From NCBI GenBank assembly GCA_903834835.1, contig CAILKO010000024.1, forward strand, positions 1-64,000: 64,000 bases of DNA, written 5' to 3'. Positions within the stretch are counted from its first letter, which is position 1. Each line of letters begins with the position of its first letter. The notes under the pieces are model-generated. The model made no database searches and was not told the origin of the DNA. It worked only from the letters and a program-made list of their open reading frames with translations. A program made the position numbers and the translations under genes. Source of the stretch: an uncultured Pseudomonadota bacterium (GTDB lineage: Bacteria; Pseudomonadota; Gammaproteobacteria; Burkholderiales; SG8-39). Of the stretch, positions 40,785 through 49,174 are shown in pieces.

Positions 40785-42998
40785 TTATTTCGTCTTGAAC
40801 TTCGTGACCCCGTCCCAGCCTGCGCCCGGGGGATCTTTGCGGAGTTCTGCAATCCTTTCCACAAACTCTTCGTAGAGCTTGAAGCCTGGCCGCATGCGCT
40901 GCAGATTGAGGAGCGTAACCTCGACTTGGTCCCATTCCTGTGACCGGTAGAGCTTCAGGCACTGGTGCCAGAGCTTTATCTCATCGAGTTCCTTCTTGTC
41001 CACTTCGCCTTCCGCCCCGACCACCTCGTAGATCGCCACGGGCTCGTCCTTGCCCTTCACCTTGACCTTGTCGAGCTCGCGGAACACGAAGCCGCGCACC
41101 TTGTCCTTCGTCGTCTCGCTCGCGATGATCCCGACGCCGTAGTTGCGCGTGAGTCCTTCGAGACGGGACCCCAGGTTCACAGGGTCGCCCATCACCGTGT
41201 AGGCGCGCCGGATCTTGGAGCCCATGTCGCCCACGCGCATGATGCCGCTGTTCACGCCGATGCCTATCTTGATCTCGGGCCACCCCTTGGGCTGCACCAC
41301 TTCCTTGTTGATCCTGCGCAGTTCGCGCTGCATCTCGAGCGCCGCGAGCACGCCCTGCTGCGCGTGCTGCGCGTCGTCTACCGGCGCGCCCCAGAACGCC
41401 ATGATCGCGTCGCCGATGTACTTGTCCAGCGTACCGCGGTTATTGCGTATTACGAGACTCATCGAGGTGAGGTACTCGTTGATGAAGGCCGCGAGATCTT
41501 TCGGCGAAAGCGATTCGGATATCGAGGTGAATCCGACGATGTCGGAGAAGAGCACGGTGAGGTCTTCGCTCTTGCCCTCCATGCTGTACTTCTCGGGATC
41601 CTCCGCCATCTTGTCCACGAGTTCCGGCGGGACGTACTGTCCGAACAGCTCGGTGAACTGTCGCTTGGAACGCGATTCAACAAAATATCCATAGGCCATG
41701 TTCATCGTGTACAGGGTGACGATCATCAGGAGCGTCGCGGCCGCCGGAAGAACCATATCCACCTGCACCCAGAGCCCGAGGTTGAGCGCGATCAGCGCGG
41801 CCGCAGCAACCACGCCGGCGAGCGTCGCCCAGAGCGCGGTCAGCATGGGCAGCAGCAGCGAAAGCACCACCCCGCCAAGCACCAGCAGGATCACCTCCGC
41901 ACCGAGCATATACGGAGGCTTCTGCTTCAGCTCCTTGTCGAGCATCCCGGATATGAGGTTGGCGTGAATTTCCACCCCGGGATAGACGCTGTCGACCGGC
42001 GTGGAGCGCAGGTCCAGCAGGCCCGGCGCAGTCGTACCGACGATTGCGATCTTGCCTTTGAGCTTCTCCGGCGCGACGCGGTCGGCCATCACGTCGGCAA
42101 GTGAAATGTACGGAAAGCTGAACTTCCCGCCGCGGTAGGGGATCAGCACGCTGGAAGTTTCATCGACCGGGATCGTGAGCGGCCCCACCTTCAGCCACTC
42201 GAGACCCTGGTAGCCCTTCTGCATCAGGCCACCCGCCGGAAATCCCGGTTCGATCTTCGGAAATCCGAGCATGGCCCGAACCATGGCGAGCGACAGCGAC
42301 TCGTAGTACGCGCCATCGAACTCGGCAAGCATGGGCACGCGACGCACCACTCCGTCGAAGTCGACCAGCGGATTGAAATGACCCGCGTTGATCGCCGCCT
42401 TCTGGAACTCAGGCAGGTTGCCACCGAAGCCTACCCAGGTGGTAAACGGTACGTTGCGGCCCGCGAAGCTGCCCTTGGGCAACACCGGTTCAGGAATCGC
42501 GCCGATGCGCTGCGCGGTTTTCTCGCTGTTCAGGTAGTAGCCCAGGACCACCGGCTTTCCCTTGATCACTGCGGCGAATCGACCATCGTTGTCCAGCTCG
42601 GGCCGCAGTTGCTGGTAGGTATCGGCGAATCCGGGAATCCGCTTGTCCTGGGCGATCTTGTCCAGTGCGCGTATGCCCGATGAGTAATCCGACTCTGCGA
42701 ACACGACGTCGAAACCCACGATCGCGATGTCGTATTTCGAGAACAGCTTTTCTGTCATCCGCGCCATGGTGTCGCGCGGCCACGGCCAGCGTCCGACCTC
42801 CTGCAGGCTCTTCTCGTCGATGTCGAGGATGACGATGCGCTCGTCCACACCGCGCGGCATCGTTAGCCGCATCCGGGCGTCGTAGATGATGTTGTCGAGG
42901 TGCGTGATCAGGGGGACCTGATAGAAGCGCCCGACGTGCCCGATGAAGAAAAGCGTGATCGCAAGCCCGATCACGATACGCACGATATGCTGTTTCAA
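40785..42998 (-). CDS. CHASE2-domain adenylate cyclase, class III
   Basis: 737 residues. An N-terminal helix (6-22), an extracytoplasmic CHASE2 sensor (about 30-360), three further helices (about 366-434) and a cytoplasmic class III cyclase domain (about 478-615). Metal-binding Asp486 (FSDIVGF) and Asp530 (IGDAIMAFWG), the base-selecting Lys526 and Asp605, and the transition-state Asn608 and Arg612 (VNLGSR) are all present. The Lys/Asp pair predicts ATP, hence cAMP, as in adenylate cyclases. The ligand of CHASE2 is unknown. A 120-residue tail has TPR-like helices. It is paired with its likely phosphodiesterase and receptor downstream. Confidence 0.88.
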   Translation of the reverse strand: MKQHIVRIVIGLAITLFFIGHVGRFYQVPLITHLDNIIYDARMRLTMPRGVDERIVILDIDEKSLQEVGRWPWPRDTMARMTEKLFSKYDIAIVGFDVVFAESDYSSGIRALDKIAQDKRIPGFADTYQQLRPELDNDGRFAAVIKGKPVVLGYYLNSEKTAQRIGAIPEPVLPKGSFAGRNVPFTTWVGFGGNLPEFQKAAINAGHFNPLVDFDGVVRRVPMLAEFDGAYYESLSLAMVRAMLGFPKIEPGFPAGGLMQKGYQGLEWLKVGPLTIPVDETSSVLIPYRGGKFSFPYISLADVMADRVAPEKLKGKIAIVGTTAPGLLDLRSTPVDSVYPGVEIHANLISGMLDKELKQKPPYMLGAEVILLVLGGVVLSLLLPMLTALWATLAGVVAAAALIALNLGLWVQVDMVLPAAATLLMIVTLYTMNMAYGYFVESRSKRQFTELFGQYVPPELVDKMAEDPEKYSMEGKSEDLTVLFSDIVGFTSISESLSPKDLAAFINEYLTSMSLVIRNNRGTLDKYIGDAIMAFWGAPVDDAQHAQQGVLAALEMQRELRRINKEVVQPKGWPEIKIGIGVNSGIMRVGDMGSKIRRAYTVMGDPVNLGSRLEGLTRNYGVGIIASETTKDKVRGFVFRELDKVKVKGKDEPVAIYEVVGAEGEVDKKELDEIKLWHQCLKLYRSQEWDQVEVTLLNLQRMRPGFKLYEEFVERIAELRKDPPGAGWDGVTKFKTK

Positions 42999-43067
42999 TC
43001 AGCCTCCAGCCGTCGGAATCTGCGCGTCGGACTGCACGGTCCCCCCCAAGGAACCCTGCCGCCGCGC

Positions 43068-43898
43068 TCAGGTCTTGAGGAAGAACTCCATTTTCACGCC
43101 CGCAAGCTCGATGACATCGTGGTCCTTCAGACCATGCGGCGCCGTGCCGATCGACTGACCGTTCACAGTCGGCTGGTTCGCACCTTCCACGTGGGTGATG
43201 AAGTACCCCTGCGGGCGCCGGGTGAGCACCGCCACTTGCACGCCGGGTTTGCCGAGTGTCGTGAGCGGCTTCTGAAGTTCAAGCGCCTTGCCTGCGTTCC
43301 CGCCGGAGATGATCTGGATCGCGCCGAGTGGCGTGGCGGGCCTGGGCGGCGGCGGTGCAGCAACCGGCGGCGCGGCGGCGGCAGGCGCCCCGGCTGCCGG
43401 AAGCTTCGCCGCATCCTTGTCCGCAATTCCCGATGCGGCGGCACTCGCTCCGGCCGCCTGGACCGCGGCAGCGCGCTGCGCTACCGCGGCAGCCTGCCCC
43501 GCTCCACCGGCAGCGGCCATCGCCCGCGCCTGTTCGGCCGCAGCCTTCATCTGGGAGGGGCGCAGCACCATCGTCTTTTCGAAATCAGCGGTAGCCGCAG
43601 CAGGCGCCCCGCCCTCGCTGATGTACTTCAGCTTGTACTTCCCGAGTTCGATGACGTCGTTGTTCTGGAGGAAGTGCTTCTTGATCTGCCCGCCATTCAC
43701 AACCGTACCGTTGGTACTCCCGAGGTCCTCGAGGAAGGAGTCGTTCAGGATCGTAACGATGACCGCATGCTCGCCGCTTACCGCGAGGTTGTCGATCTGG
43801 ACATCGTTATGGGGTTTGCGGCCGATCGTGGTGCGTTCCTTGGTCAAAGGAATTTCTTTGAGCACCAGCCCGTCCATGCTGAGTATCAGTTTTGCCAT
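43068..43898 (-). CDS. Double-FHA-domain adaptor protein
   Basis: 276 residues. The first FHA domain (about 1-95) has the phosphothreonine-binding residues: GRKPHNDVQ (26-34), SGEH (41-44) and STNGT (61-65). A long Ala/Pro-rich linker (about 115-190) leads to a second, weaker FHA fold (about 192-275) with TVNGQ instead of TNGT and no clear Arg/Ser pair. Between them Thr109 lies in FEKTMVLRP, similar to segments in the kinase two genes upstream. The protein is thus both a likely reader and a likely target of the kinase. Confidence 0.86.
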   Translation of the reverse strand: MAKLILSMDGLVLKEIPLTKERTTIGRKPHNDVQIDNLAVSGEHAVIVTILNDSFLEDLGSTNGTVVNGGQIKKHFLQNNDVIELGKYKLKYISEGGAPAAATADFEKTMVLRPSQMKAAAEQARAMAAAGGAGQAAAVAQRAAAVQAAGASAAASGIADKDAAKLPAAGAPAAAAPPVAAPPPPRPATPLGAIQIISGGNAGKALELQKPLTTLGKPGVQVAVLTRRPQGYFITHVEGANQPTVNGQSIGTAPHGLKDHDVIELAGVKMEFFLKT

Positions 43899-43914
43899 AG
43901 CCGACCCCTGGGAT

Positions 43915-44754
43915 TCATTTTAACCACGCGAAAAGCTTGCCCACGACGCCGCGCGCGGCCGGGTATTCCCTAAGGACGCGCACGAGTATAACCGAAACGT
44001 TGTCACGTCCCCCGTTGTCATTGGCCATCTGGACCAGCTGCTGCGTGGCCAGCGGAAGATTCGCGCCGAGCATGCTCAGCGTCATCGAAATATCCTCATC
44101 GCTCACCATGTCGCAGAGCCCGTCGGAGCAGAGCAGATAGATATCGCCTGGCCGCGTTTCGTATTCGTGTATCTCCGGCTCCACACTCGGATCGATGCCG
44201 AGGGCCTTGGTAACCAGATTCTTGTGCGCCGCGTGCTTGGCCTGCTCTGCGGTGATGAGCCCCGAATCGATCTGCTCCTGCAACAAGGAATGATCGCGCG
44301 TCACCTGGCTGAACTCTTCACCACGCATCCGGTAGACCCGCGAGTCGCCCAGATGGGCGACGCTCACGCGGTTGTCGTAGAACAGGCACACGACGAGCGT
44401 CGTCCCCATGCCCGCGTACTGCGGCTGACTCTGCGAGGCCTGGTAGATCGAGGTGTTCGCCTTCCTGATCTGCTCGCGCAGCAGCTTGGCTGCAAGCTGC
44501 TCGTTTGTTCCATCGGCCGTCTGGTGAGGCTTCACCGTCTGCAGAAGCTGCTGCAACTCGGTGGTGATCACCGTCGTCGCCATCCCGCTCGCAACCTCGC
44601 CGGCGTTGTATCCGCCCATGCCGTCCGCGAGTACCACAAGGCCGTTCGCAGCATCCGAGGCGATCGAATCCTCGTTGTGCGCACGCACCATGCCCGGGTC
44701 AGTGCAGGTTGCGATTTCCAGCGCTTCGCTCAGTCCCATGCGCATCTCTCGCAT
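43915..44754 (-). CDS. PP2C-family serine/threonine protein phosphatase
   Basis: About 279 residues. Motifs of bacterial PP2C (Stp/PppA) are complete: DPGMVRAHNEDS, LADGMGGYNAGEVAS, AHLGDSRVYRM, VTRDHSLLQE, LLCSDGLCDMVSDEDI and NGGRDNVSVILV; the Asp residues bind the metal pair. It removes phosphate from Ser/Thr residues set by the kinase encoded 67 bases upstream. Met codons at 44754, 44745 and 44739 are all possible starts; I chose the first, which has GGAG four bases before it. Confidence 0.88.
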   Translation of the reverse strand: MREMRMGLSEALEIATCTDPGMVRAHNEDSIASDAANGLVVLADGMGGYNAGEVASGMATTVITTELQQLLQTVKPHQTADGTNEQLAAKLLREQIRKANTSIYQASQSQPQYAGMGTTLVVCLFYDNRVSVAHLGDSRVYRMRGEEFSQVTRDHSLLQEQIDSGLITAEQAKHAAHKNLVTKALGIDPSVEPEIHEYETRPGDIYLLCSDGLCDMVSDEDISMTLSMLGANLPLATQQLVQMANDNGGRDNVSVILVRVLREYPAARGVVGKLFAWLK

Positions 44755-44821
44755 CTGGCTCCGAAAGCCGTACACCGGCCGCCTCTGGCGTCCGGAAAAA
44801 CACGTTTCGGGAATGCGCCAA

Positions 44822-47503
44822 TCATTGCTCTGGACGCGGTCCAAGAATGACCGTCTTGTCCGCGTCCGCAGGCGCCGAGGCCGGCGCTGCTGCCGCGGGC
44901 ACAGCCGGCGCGGGCCGCGGTGCCGCGGCAGGTGCCGGCGTGGCGGCGCCAGCTGACACAGGCGCGGCAGTACCGGCGAACGCGGCGCGCAGCGCGGCGG
45001 CGAACTCCTGACCGTTCCCGTAGCGGTCTTCCACATTCTTCGCCATCGCCTTCTGCAGGAAGGTGACCAGGCCCGCCGGGACGTTCGGGTTGAAAGCAAG
45101 GATGTCAGCTGGCGGCTCATTCGCGATCTTGAACATGAGCTGCGCCATCGATTCGCCCTCGAAGGGCAGCCGGCCGCTGAGCATCTGATACAGGCTGACC
45201 GCGAGGGAGAAGAGATCGCTCGCGCCTTCGATCTTCTTGCCAGCGAGCTGCTCGGGCGACATGTAGGACGGCGTACCCAGCACCATCCCGGTCTTGGTCT
45301 TGGAGGAGTCCGTCAGGCGTGCGATACCGAAATCGGCGAGCTTGAGCGTATCGGTTTCCAGGTCGTACATCATGTTCGCTGGCTTGATGTCGCGATGGAC
45401 CACGCCCTGCGTATGCGCGTAGCCAAGCGCCTCGGCCGCACGCGCGATGATCGACACCGCCTTGTCCGCCGGCAGCAGGTTGCCCTGCTTGCAGTACGGC
45501 ACGAGGTCCCCGCCCTTCAGCAGCTCCATCGCGATATAGCAGAGGTCATGCTCCTCGCCAGCGTCGTAGATGGTGACGATATTCGGATGCGAAAGCCGGC
45601 CCGCGGTTTCAGCTTCGCGGAAGAAGCGCTCCTTCACTTCGGTGAGTTCGTCCGCCTCGAACTCCTGGGCGAGCGCCATCGTTTTTATTGCCACGACGCG
45701 ACCGATCTTGGGATCCTTCCCGAGGTACACCACGCCCATCGCGCCTTTGCCCAGTTCCTTCTCGACGGCATAGCGACCCAGCATGGGCTTCTCGATCGAG
45801 CCGTCCGCGCCGAGAATGCTGGCGTTCGTTTTCCCGCCACCGCCCGCGCCGCCCAGAATCACGGTTTCGGAAAGCTGCTTCGCTCGCGAGAGCTTCTGCT
45901 CAAGGTCGCGGAACTTCGGATTGAATTCCGACATGTGCCGGAACACCGACTCCGCCTTGTTGAACTGGCGCTTGCGTTCGAAATCGAGACCCAGGTTGTA
46001 GAGGTTCTCCATCACGGCGTCGGCCATCGGCACCTGGCGAAATTTGTCCCAGGCCTGATCCAGCAACCCCTGGCCCTGATAGGCGAGACCGAGCATGCGG
46101 TTCGACTCCGCGGAGGATTCGTCGGACTTCAGCTTGGCGCGCTCCGTCGTGATGAAGCGCTTGGTGACGAGCGCTGCGTGACCGATTACAAGCAGCACCG
46201 CCGGCAGCATGAGCTGGATCCACAGCCCGCTTGCGCTCATCAGCACGAAATGCACCACGATCAGCGCGATCAGTACGCCGCCCGTGACGCCCGCTGCAGG
46301 CGCCGCTTTCAGCCGTGGAAGCAGCACTGCCAGATAGACGGCAACGAGAAGAAACACCAGGCGCTCGAGGATCGCACCCCAGGTGGGCGCGACGAAGAAG
46401 TGTTCCTGGAGTATCGACGACACAGAGTGCGCGAGCGTCACGACCGGCGGCATCGCAGGCGATACCGGCGTGACCGCTGTGCTTCCGACGCCGGCGGCGG
46501 TGGCGCCGATCAGAACGATCTTGTCGCGGTACTTGTCGGCGGGAATCTTGCCGGACAGCACATCGTAGAAGGAATCGACGGGAAACGCCGAGCGGCCATC
46601 GCGATCCTTGTAGAAATACGTATGCATCTGCAGTTCCGGATCGGTCCTGATCCGCAACCGGCCCAGCGTGACACTCTCGCCCACCTGTACCTTGATGTCC
46701 GAAGGTCCCAGATTCAGGCTTTTCGCCGCCACCATCATCGACATCGACGGGTAGAGCTGGTCGAAGTACTGCAGAACGAGCGGCTCGGTGCGGATGCCGC
46801 CGTCGACATCCGGCGTGGACGTCAGATGCCCCATGCCGGCCGCCGCCTCGCCGAGAACATCGATCGGATACTGAACCTTGGATGTCGGCAGCGCGGCCGC
46901 ATCCTGGCCTGCCTGTGCGCCCGGCAGCGCATTCTTCGTGACGAAAGGCGGCAGGGGTTTGTCCGGCTTGCCAAGCGGCTGACCGATCGTAAGAAGCATA
47001 GGAAGGAGGACATTCCCCGCCTTGGCGTAGCTTGCCGCAAGCGTGCGGTCGGTATTCAGCGTCTGCTCGGCTTCTCGCAGCAGCGTGACGATCTGCCCGA
47101 GTTCTCCGGGGGGGACGGGCGAGGGGGTTCCGTCTGCCGCAGGCTCACTCTTCGGCCCCACGATCTGCAGCATCTTGGAGATGTACTGATAGCCCGGGTC
47201 AATCTGGGGCTCGCTGAAGAACACCGTATTGCCGATGACCTTGGCCTTGGCGTTGGTCAGCAGATCAGTCATCTTTGCGTGTACGTCGCGCGACCACGGC
47301 CAGCGACCGATATTCGCGATCGAGGTATCGTCGATGGCGATCACCGCCACGCGGTCCGAAGCCGTACGGGAGGTCGCCTGAACTCCCATGTCATAGGCCT
47401 TGCGCTCGAGACTGAGCAGCAAATCGGTATTGCCTGCCACAAGCATGACCACGGCGGCGACAACGCCGAGGAACCAGTCGGTCTTCCAGAATCCGGACTT
47501 CAT
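44822..47503 (-). CDS. CHASE2-domain serine/threonine protein kinase
   Basis: 893 residues. An N-terminal helix (about 11-25), CHASE2 sensor (about 30-370) and three helices (about 378-447) are followed by TPR-like helices (about 470-540), then a Hanks-type kinase domain (577-830): GKGAMGVVYLG, VAIK (Lys607), HRDIKPAN (703-710), DFG (724-726) and APE-like SPEQ. The C-terminus is Ala/Pro-rich and ends DKTVILGPRPEQ. ETVILGG occurs again before the kinase domain; both are candidate autophosphorylation sites for the FHA adaptor. The sensor is of the same kind as that of the cyclase downstream. GGGGAG lies seven bases before ATG 47503. Confidence 0.9.
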   Translation of the reverse strand: MKSGFWKTDWFLGVVAAVVMLVAGNTDLLLSLERKAYDMGVQATSRTASDRVAVIAIDDTSIANIGRWPWSRDVHAKMTDLLTNAKAKVIGNTVFFSEPQIDPGYQYISKMLQIVGPKSEPAADGTPSPVPPGELGQIVTLLREAEQTLNTDRTLAASYAKAGNVLLPMLLTIGQPLGKPDKPLPPFVTKNALPGAQAGQDAAALPTSKVQYPIDVLGEAAAGMGHLTSTPDVDGGIRTEPLVLQYFDQLYPSMSMMVAAKSLNLGPSDIKVQVGESVTLGRLRIRTDPELQMHTYFYKDRDGRSAFPVDSFYDVLSGKIPADKYRDKIVLIGATAAGVGSTAVTPVSPAMPPVVTLAHSVSSILQEHFFVAPTWGAILERLVFLLVAVYLAVLLPRLKAAPAAGVTGGVLIALIVVHFVLMSASGLWIQLMLPAVLLVIGHAALVTKRFITTERAKLKSDESSAESNRMLGLAYQGQGLLDQAWDKFRQVPMADAVMENLYNLGLDFERKRQFNKAESVFRHMSEFNPKFRDLEQKLSRAKQLSETVILGGAGGGGKTNASILGADGSIEKPMLGRYAVEKELGKGAMGVVYLGKDPKIGRVVAIKTMALAQEFEADELTEVKERFFREAETAGRLSHPNIVTIYDAGEEHDLCYIAMELLKGGDLVPYCKQGNLLPADKAVSIIARAAEALGYAHTQGVVHRDIKPANMMYDLETDTLKLADFGIARLTDSSKTKTGMVLGTPSYMSPEQLAGKKIEGASDLFSLAVSLYQMLSGRLPFEGESMAQLMFKIANEPPADILAFNPNVPAGLVTFLQKAMAKNVEDRYGNGQEFAAALRAAFAGTAAPVSAGAATPAPAAAPRPAPAVPAAAAPASAPADADKTVILGPRPEQ

Positions 47504-47671
47504 GCTCGCTCTCCCCAAGTTACTTCCGACCGACTTCTGACCGACACAAAGGAAAAAATTCTACGCCGGCCCTTGCGTCGGCCTTGCATGCCATTCCATC
47601 CACACGCCGCGAATCAGCTCACAACGCAATGCGTTTCGCACTAATCCGCCGGAATCAGGCGAATAAGAGCA

Positions 47672-47700
47672 ATTCTTACAGTCATTTATCAGATGGTCAA
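47672..47700 (-). promoter_or_regulatory. Weak promoter candidate for the kinase-led signalling cluster
   Basis: On the minus strand TTGACC (47700-47695) is followed after 16 bases by TAAGAA (47678-47673), a poor -10 match. It lies about 170 bases before the kinase ATG in the 293-base gap after uspA. Nothing else gene-like is visible in that gap; closer to the gene there is a short direct repeat, GACCGAC, at about 47537-47554. Confidence 0.25.
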
Positions 47701-47796
47701 TGCCGGCAAGCATCGACGTGAGGATAAATTCGAAGAACCGGGTACCTTGGCGCAGTCCGACCCGCGTCGCGCAGGCACCGGCATGCCGGAAAACGG

Positions 47797-48228
47797 CTAC
47801 TTGATGAGCGACACCGGAATGTCGGTGAGCTGGATGACCTTCTGCGCGACAGATCCAAGGAGCAGGCCAGCGACCCTGCCCAAGCCCCGCGTACCCATCA
47901 GTATCTGGCTGCACCCCTTCTCGCGCGCATACTGCGCGATGACTTCGGGCGCGTCGCCGACCACGATGTGGGTCTCGTATTTCAGGCCTGCCTTGTCGAG
48001 CACCTCGCGCGCGGCGACAAGCGCCTTGACACCCTCGTCCTGATGCGCCTTCCGGATCTGGTCCTGGCTGATAAAGGTACTCACATTCGCCGAGAACGGA
48101 TGCTGTACGTTCAGCAGGTGGACTTCCAGATTCGCGCCACCGTAGGCATCCACCCGGTCGACGAGCCGCCGCGCCACGCGCAAAGAATTTTCCGATCCGT
48201 CAATCGGTACGAGAACGCTGTTCTTCAT
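47797..48228 (-). CDS. Universal stress protein, UspA family
   Basis: 143 residues, single USP domain. SVLVPIDGSENSLRVARRLV (4-23) opens the fold, and the nucleotide-binding motif GTRGLGRVAGLLLGSVAQKV (about 114-133) fits GxxGx9GS, so it probably binds ATP. Such proteins accumulate in stress or growth arrest. It lies 24 bases downstream of a TerC gene in the same direction and could be co-transcribed with it. Confidence 0.87.
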   Translation of the reverse strand: MKNSVLVPIDGSENSLRVARRLVDRVDAYGGANLEVHLLNVQHPFSANVSTFISQDQIRKAHQDEGVKALVAAREVLDKAGLKYETHIVVGDAPEVIAQYAREKGCSQILMGTRGLGRVAGLLLGSVAQKVIQLTDIPVSLIK

Positions 48229-48252
48229 CGTGTTTCCTTGGTTTCAGCCGTA

Positions 48253-49005
48253 CTAATGCTTCGAATTGTCCGATGCGGACGATCCATCCGCCTCGGGCGA
48301 GATATCCACCGCCGGTTTGCGTTCGTGCTCAAGCGCCGCCTTCTTCGCAAGCATCTTGCCGATGAATATGACCAGCGCCACGCCCGCTGCGGGTGCAAGC
48401 GTGTGCAGGAAACCCGCATTCGCGTCGATCCAGTCCTTGATGGACGGATCCGTCACGGTCATCTCGCCCGCGACCCAGCCGATCAGGCCCGCACCGATCA
48501 CGATGATGACCGGGAAGCGCTCCATCAGTTTGATAAGCAGCGTGGCGCCGACGATGATGAGCGGGATACTGATGAGCAGACCAGCAATGAGGAGCACCAT
48601 GCTTCCCTTGGCAGCCGCCGCCACCGCGAGTACGTTATCCAGACTCATCACGAGGTCCGCGATAAGCACCGTCTTGATCGCGGCCACGAGATTGCCGCCG
48701 GTGTCGTGCCCGTCGCCGTCCTCGTCTTCCGGCACGAGCAGCTTTATTCCGATCCACAGCAGCAGCACGGCTCCCGCAAGCTTCAGATAGGGCAGGCGCA
48801 GCAGTTCAACCGCCAGCAACGTCAGCACGACACGCATGATGATGGCCGCCGCACTGCCCCAGAAGATCGCCTTCTTCTGGAGTTCGGGCGGCAACGAGCG
48901 GCAGGCGAGTGCGATCACGACCGCGTTATCTCCGCTCAGAACAATGTTGATTCCGATGATCTGCAGCAGACCGACCCAGAATACGGTATCGCCAAGTAAT
49001 TCCAA
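48253..49005 (-). CDS. TerC-family integral membrane protein (YjbE type)
   Basis: 250 residues from TTG 49005, which has GGGGAG six bases upstream; no ATG fits this position. The paired acidic motifs are LSGDNAVVIAL (near 18-28) and VMSLDNVLAVA (near 124-134), in seven helices. The C-terminal 30 residues are charged and cytoplasmic. This subgroup is linked to Mn efflux or membrane-protein metallation in other bacteria. It differs strongly from the TerC copy at 11980-12753 and is followed by uspA. Confidence 0.83.
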   Translation of the reverse strand: MELLGDTVFWVGLLQIIGINIVLSGDNAVVIALACRSLPPELQKKAIFWGSAAAIIMRVVLTLLAVELLRLPYLKLAGAVLLLWIGIKLLVPEDEDGDGHDTGGNLVAAIKTVLIADLVMSLDNVLAVAAAAKGSMVLLIAGLLISIPLIIVGATLLIKLMERFPVIIVIGAGLIGWVAGEMTVTDPSIKDWIDANAGFLHTLAPAAGVALVIFIGKMLAKKAALEHERKPAVDISPEADGSSASDNSKH

Positions 49006-49174
49006 GTGCGTCTCCCCTCGTTGGAGCCGCGATTCTAACCATGAATCCGCGCGCTGAATCGGGCGCGATTCGATTTCCCGGGCGCAGTACCGCATGGTCC
49101 GGGAAATGTGGCGCCGCAGCGCTTGGCGAGGCGCCTAGAATTCCACCTTTGCCACTCTACGCTTCCGGCCTCCG

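Noticed and set aside
47771..47782. Palindrome CCGGCATGCCGG after uspA as a terminator
   Set aside because: Short stem with no usable loop and no T tract on the transcribed strand.
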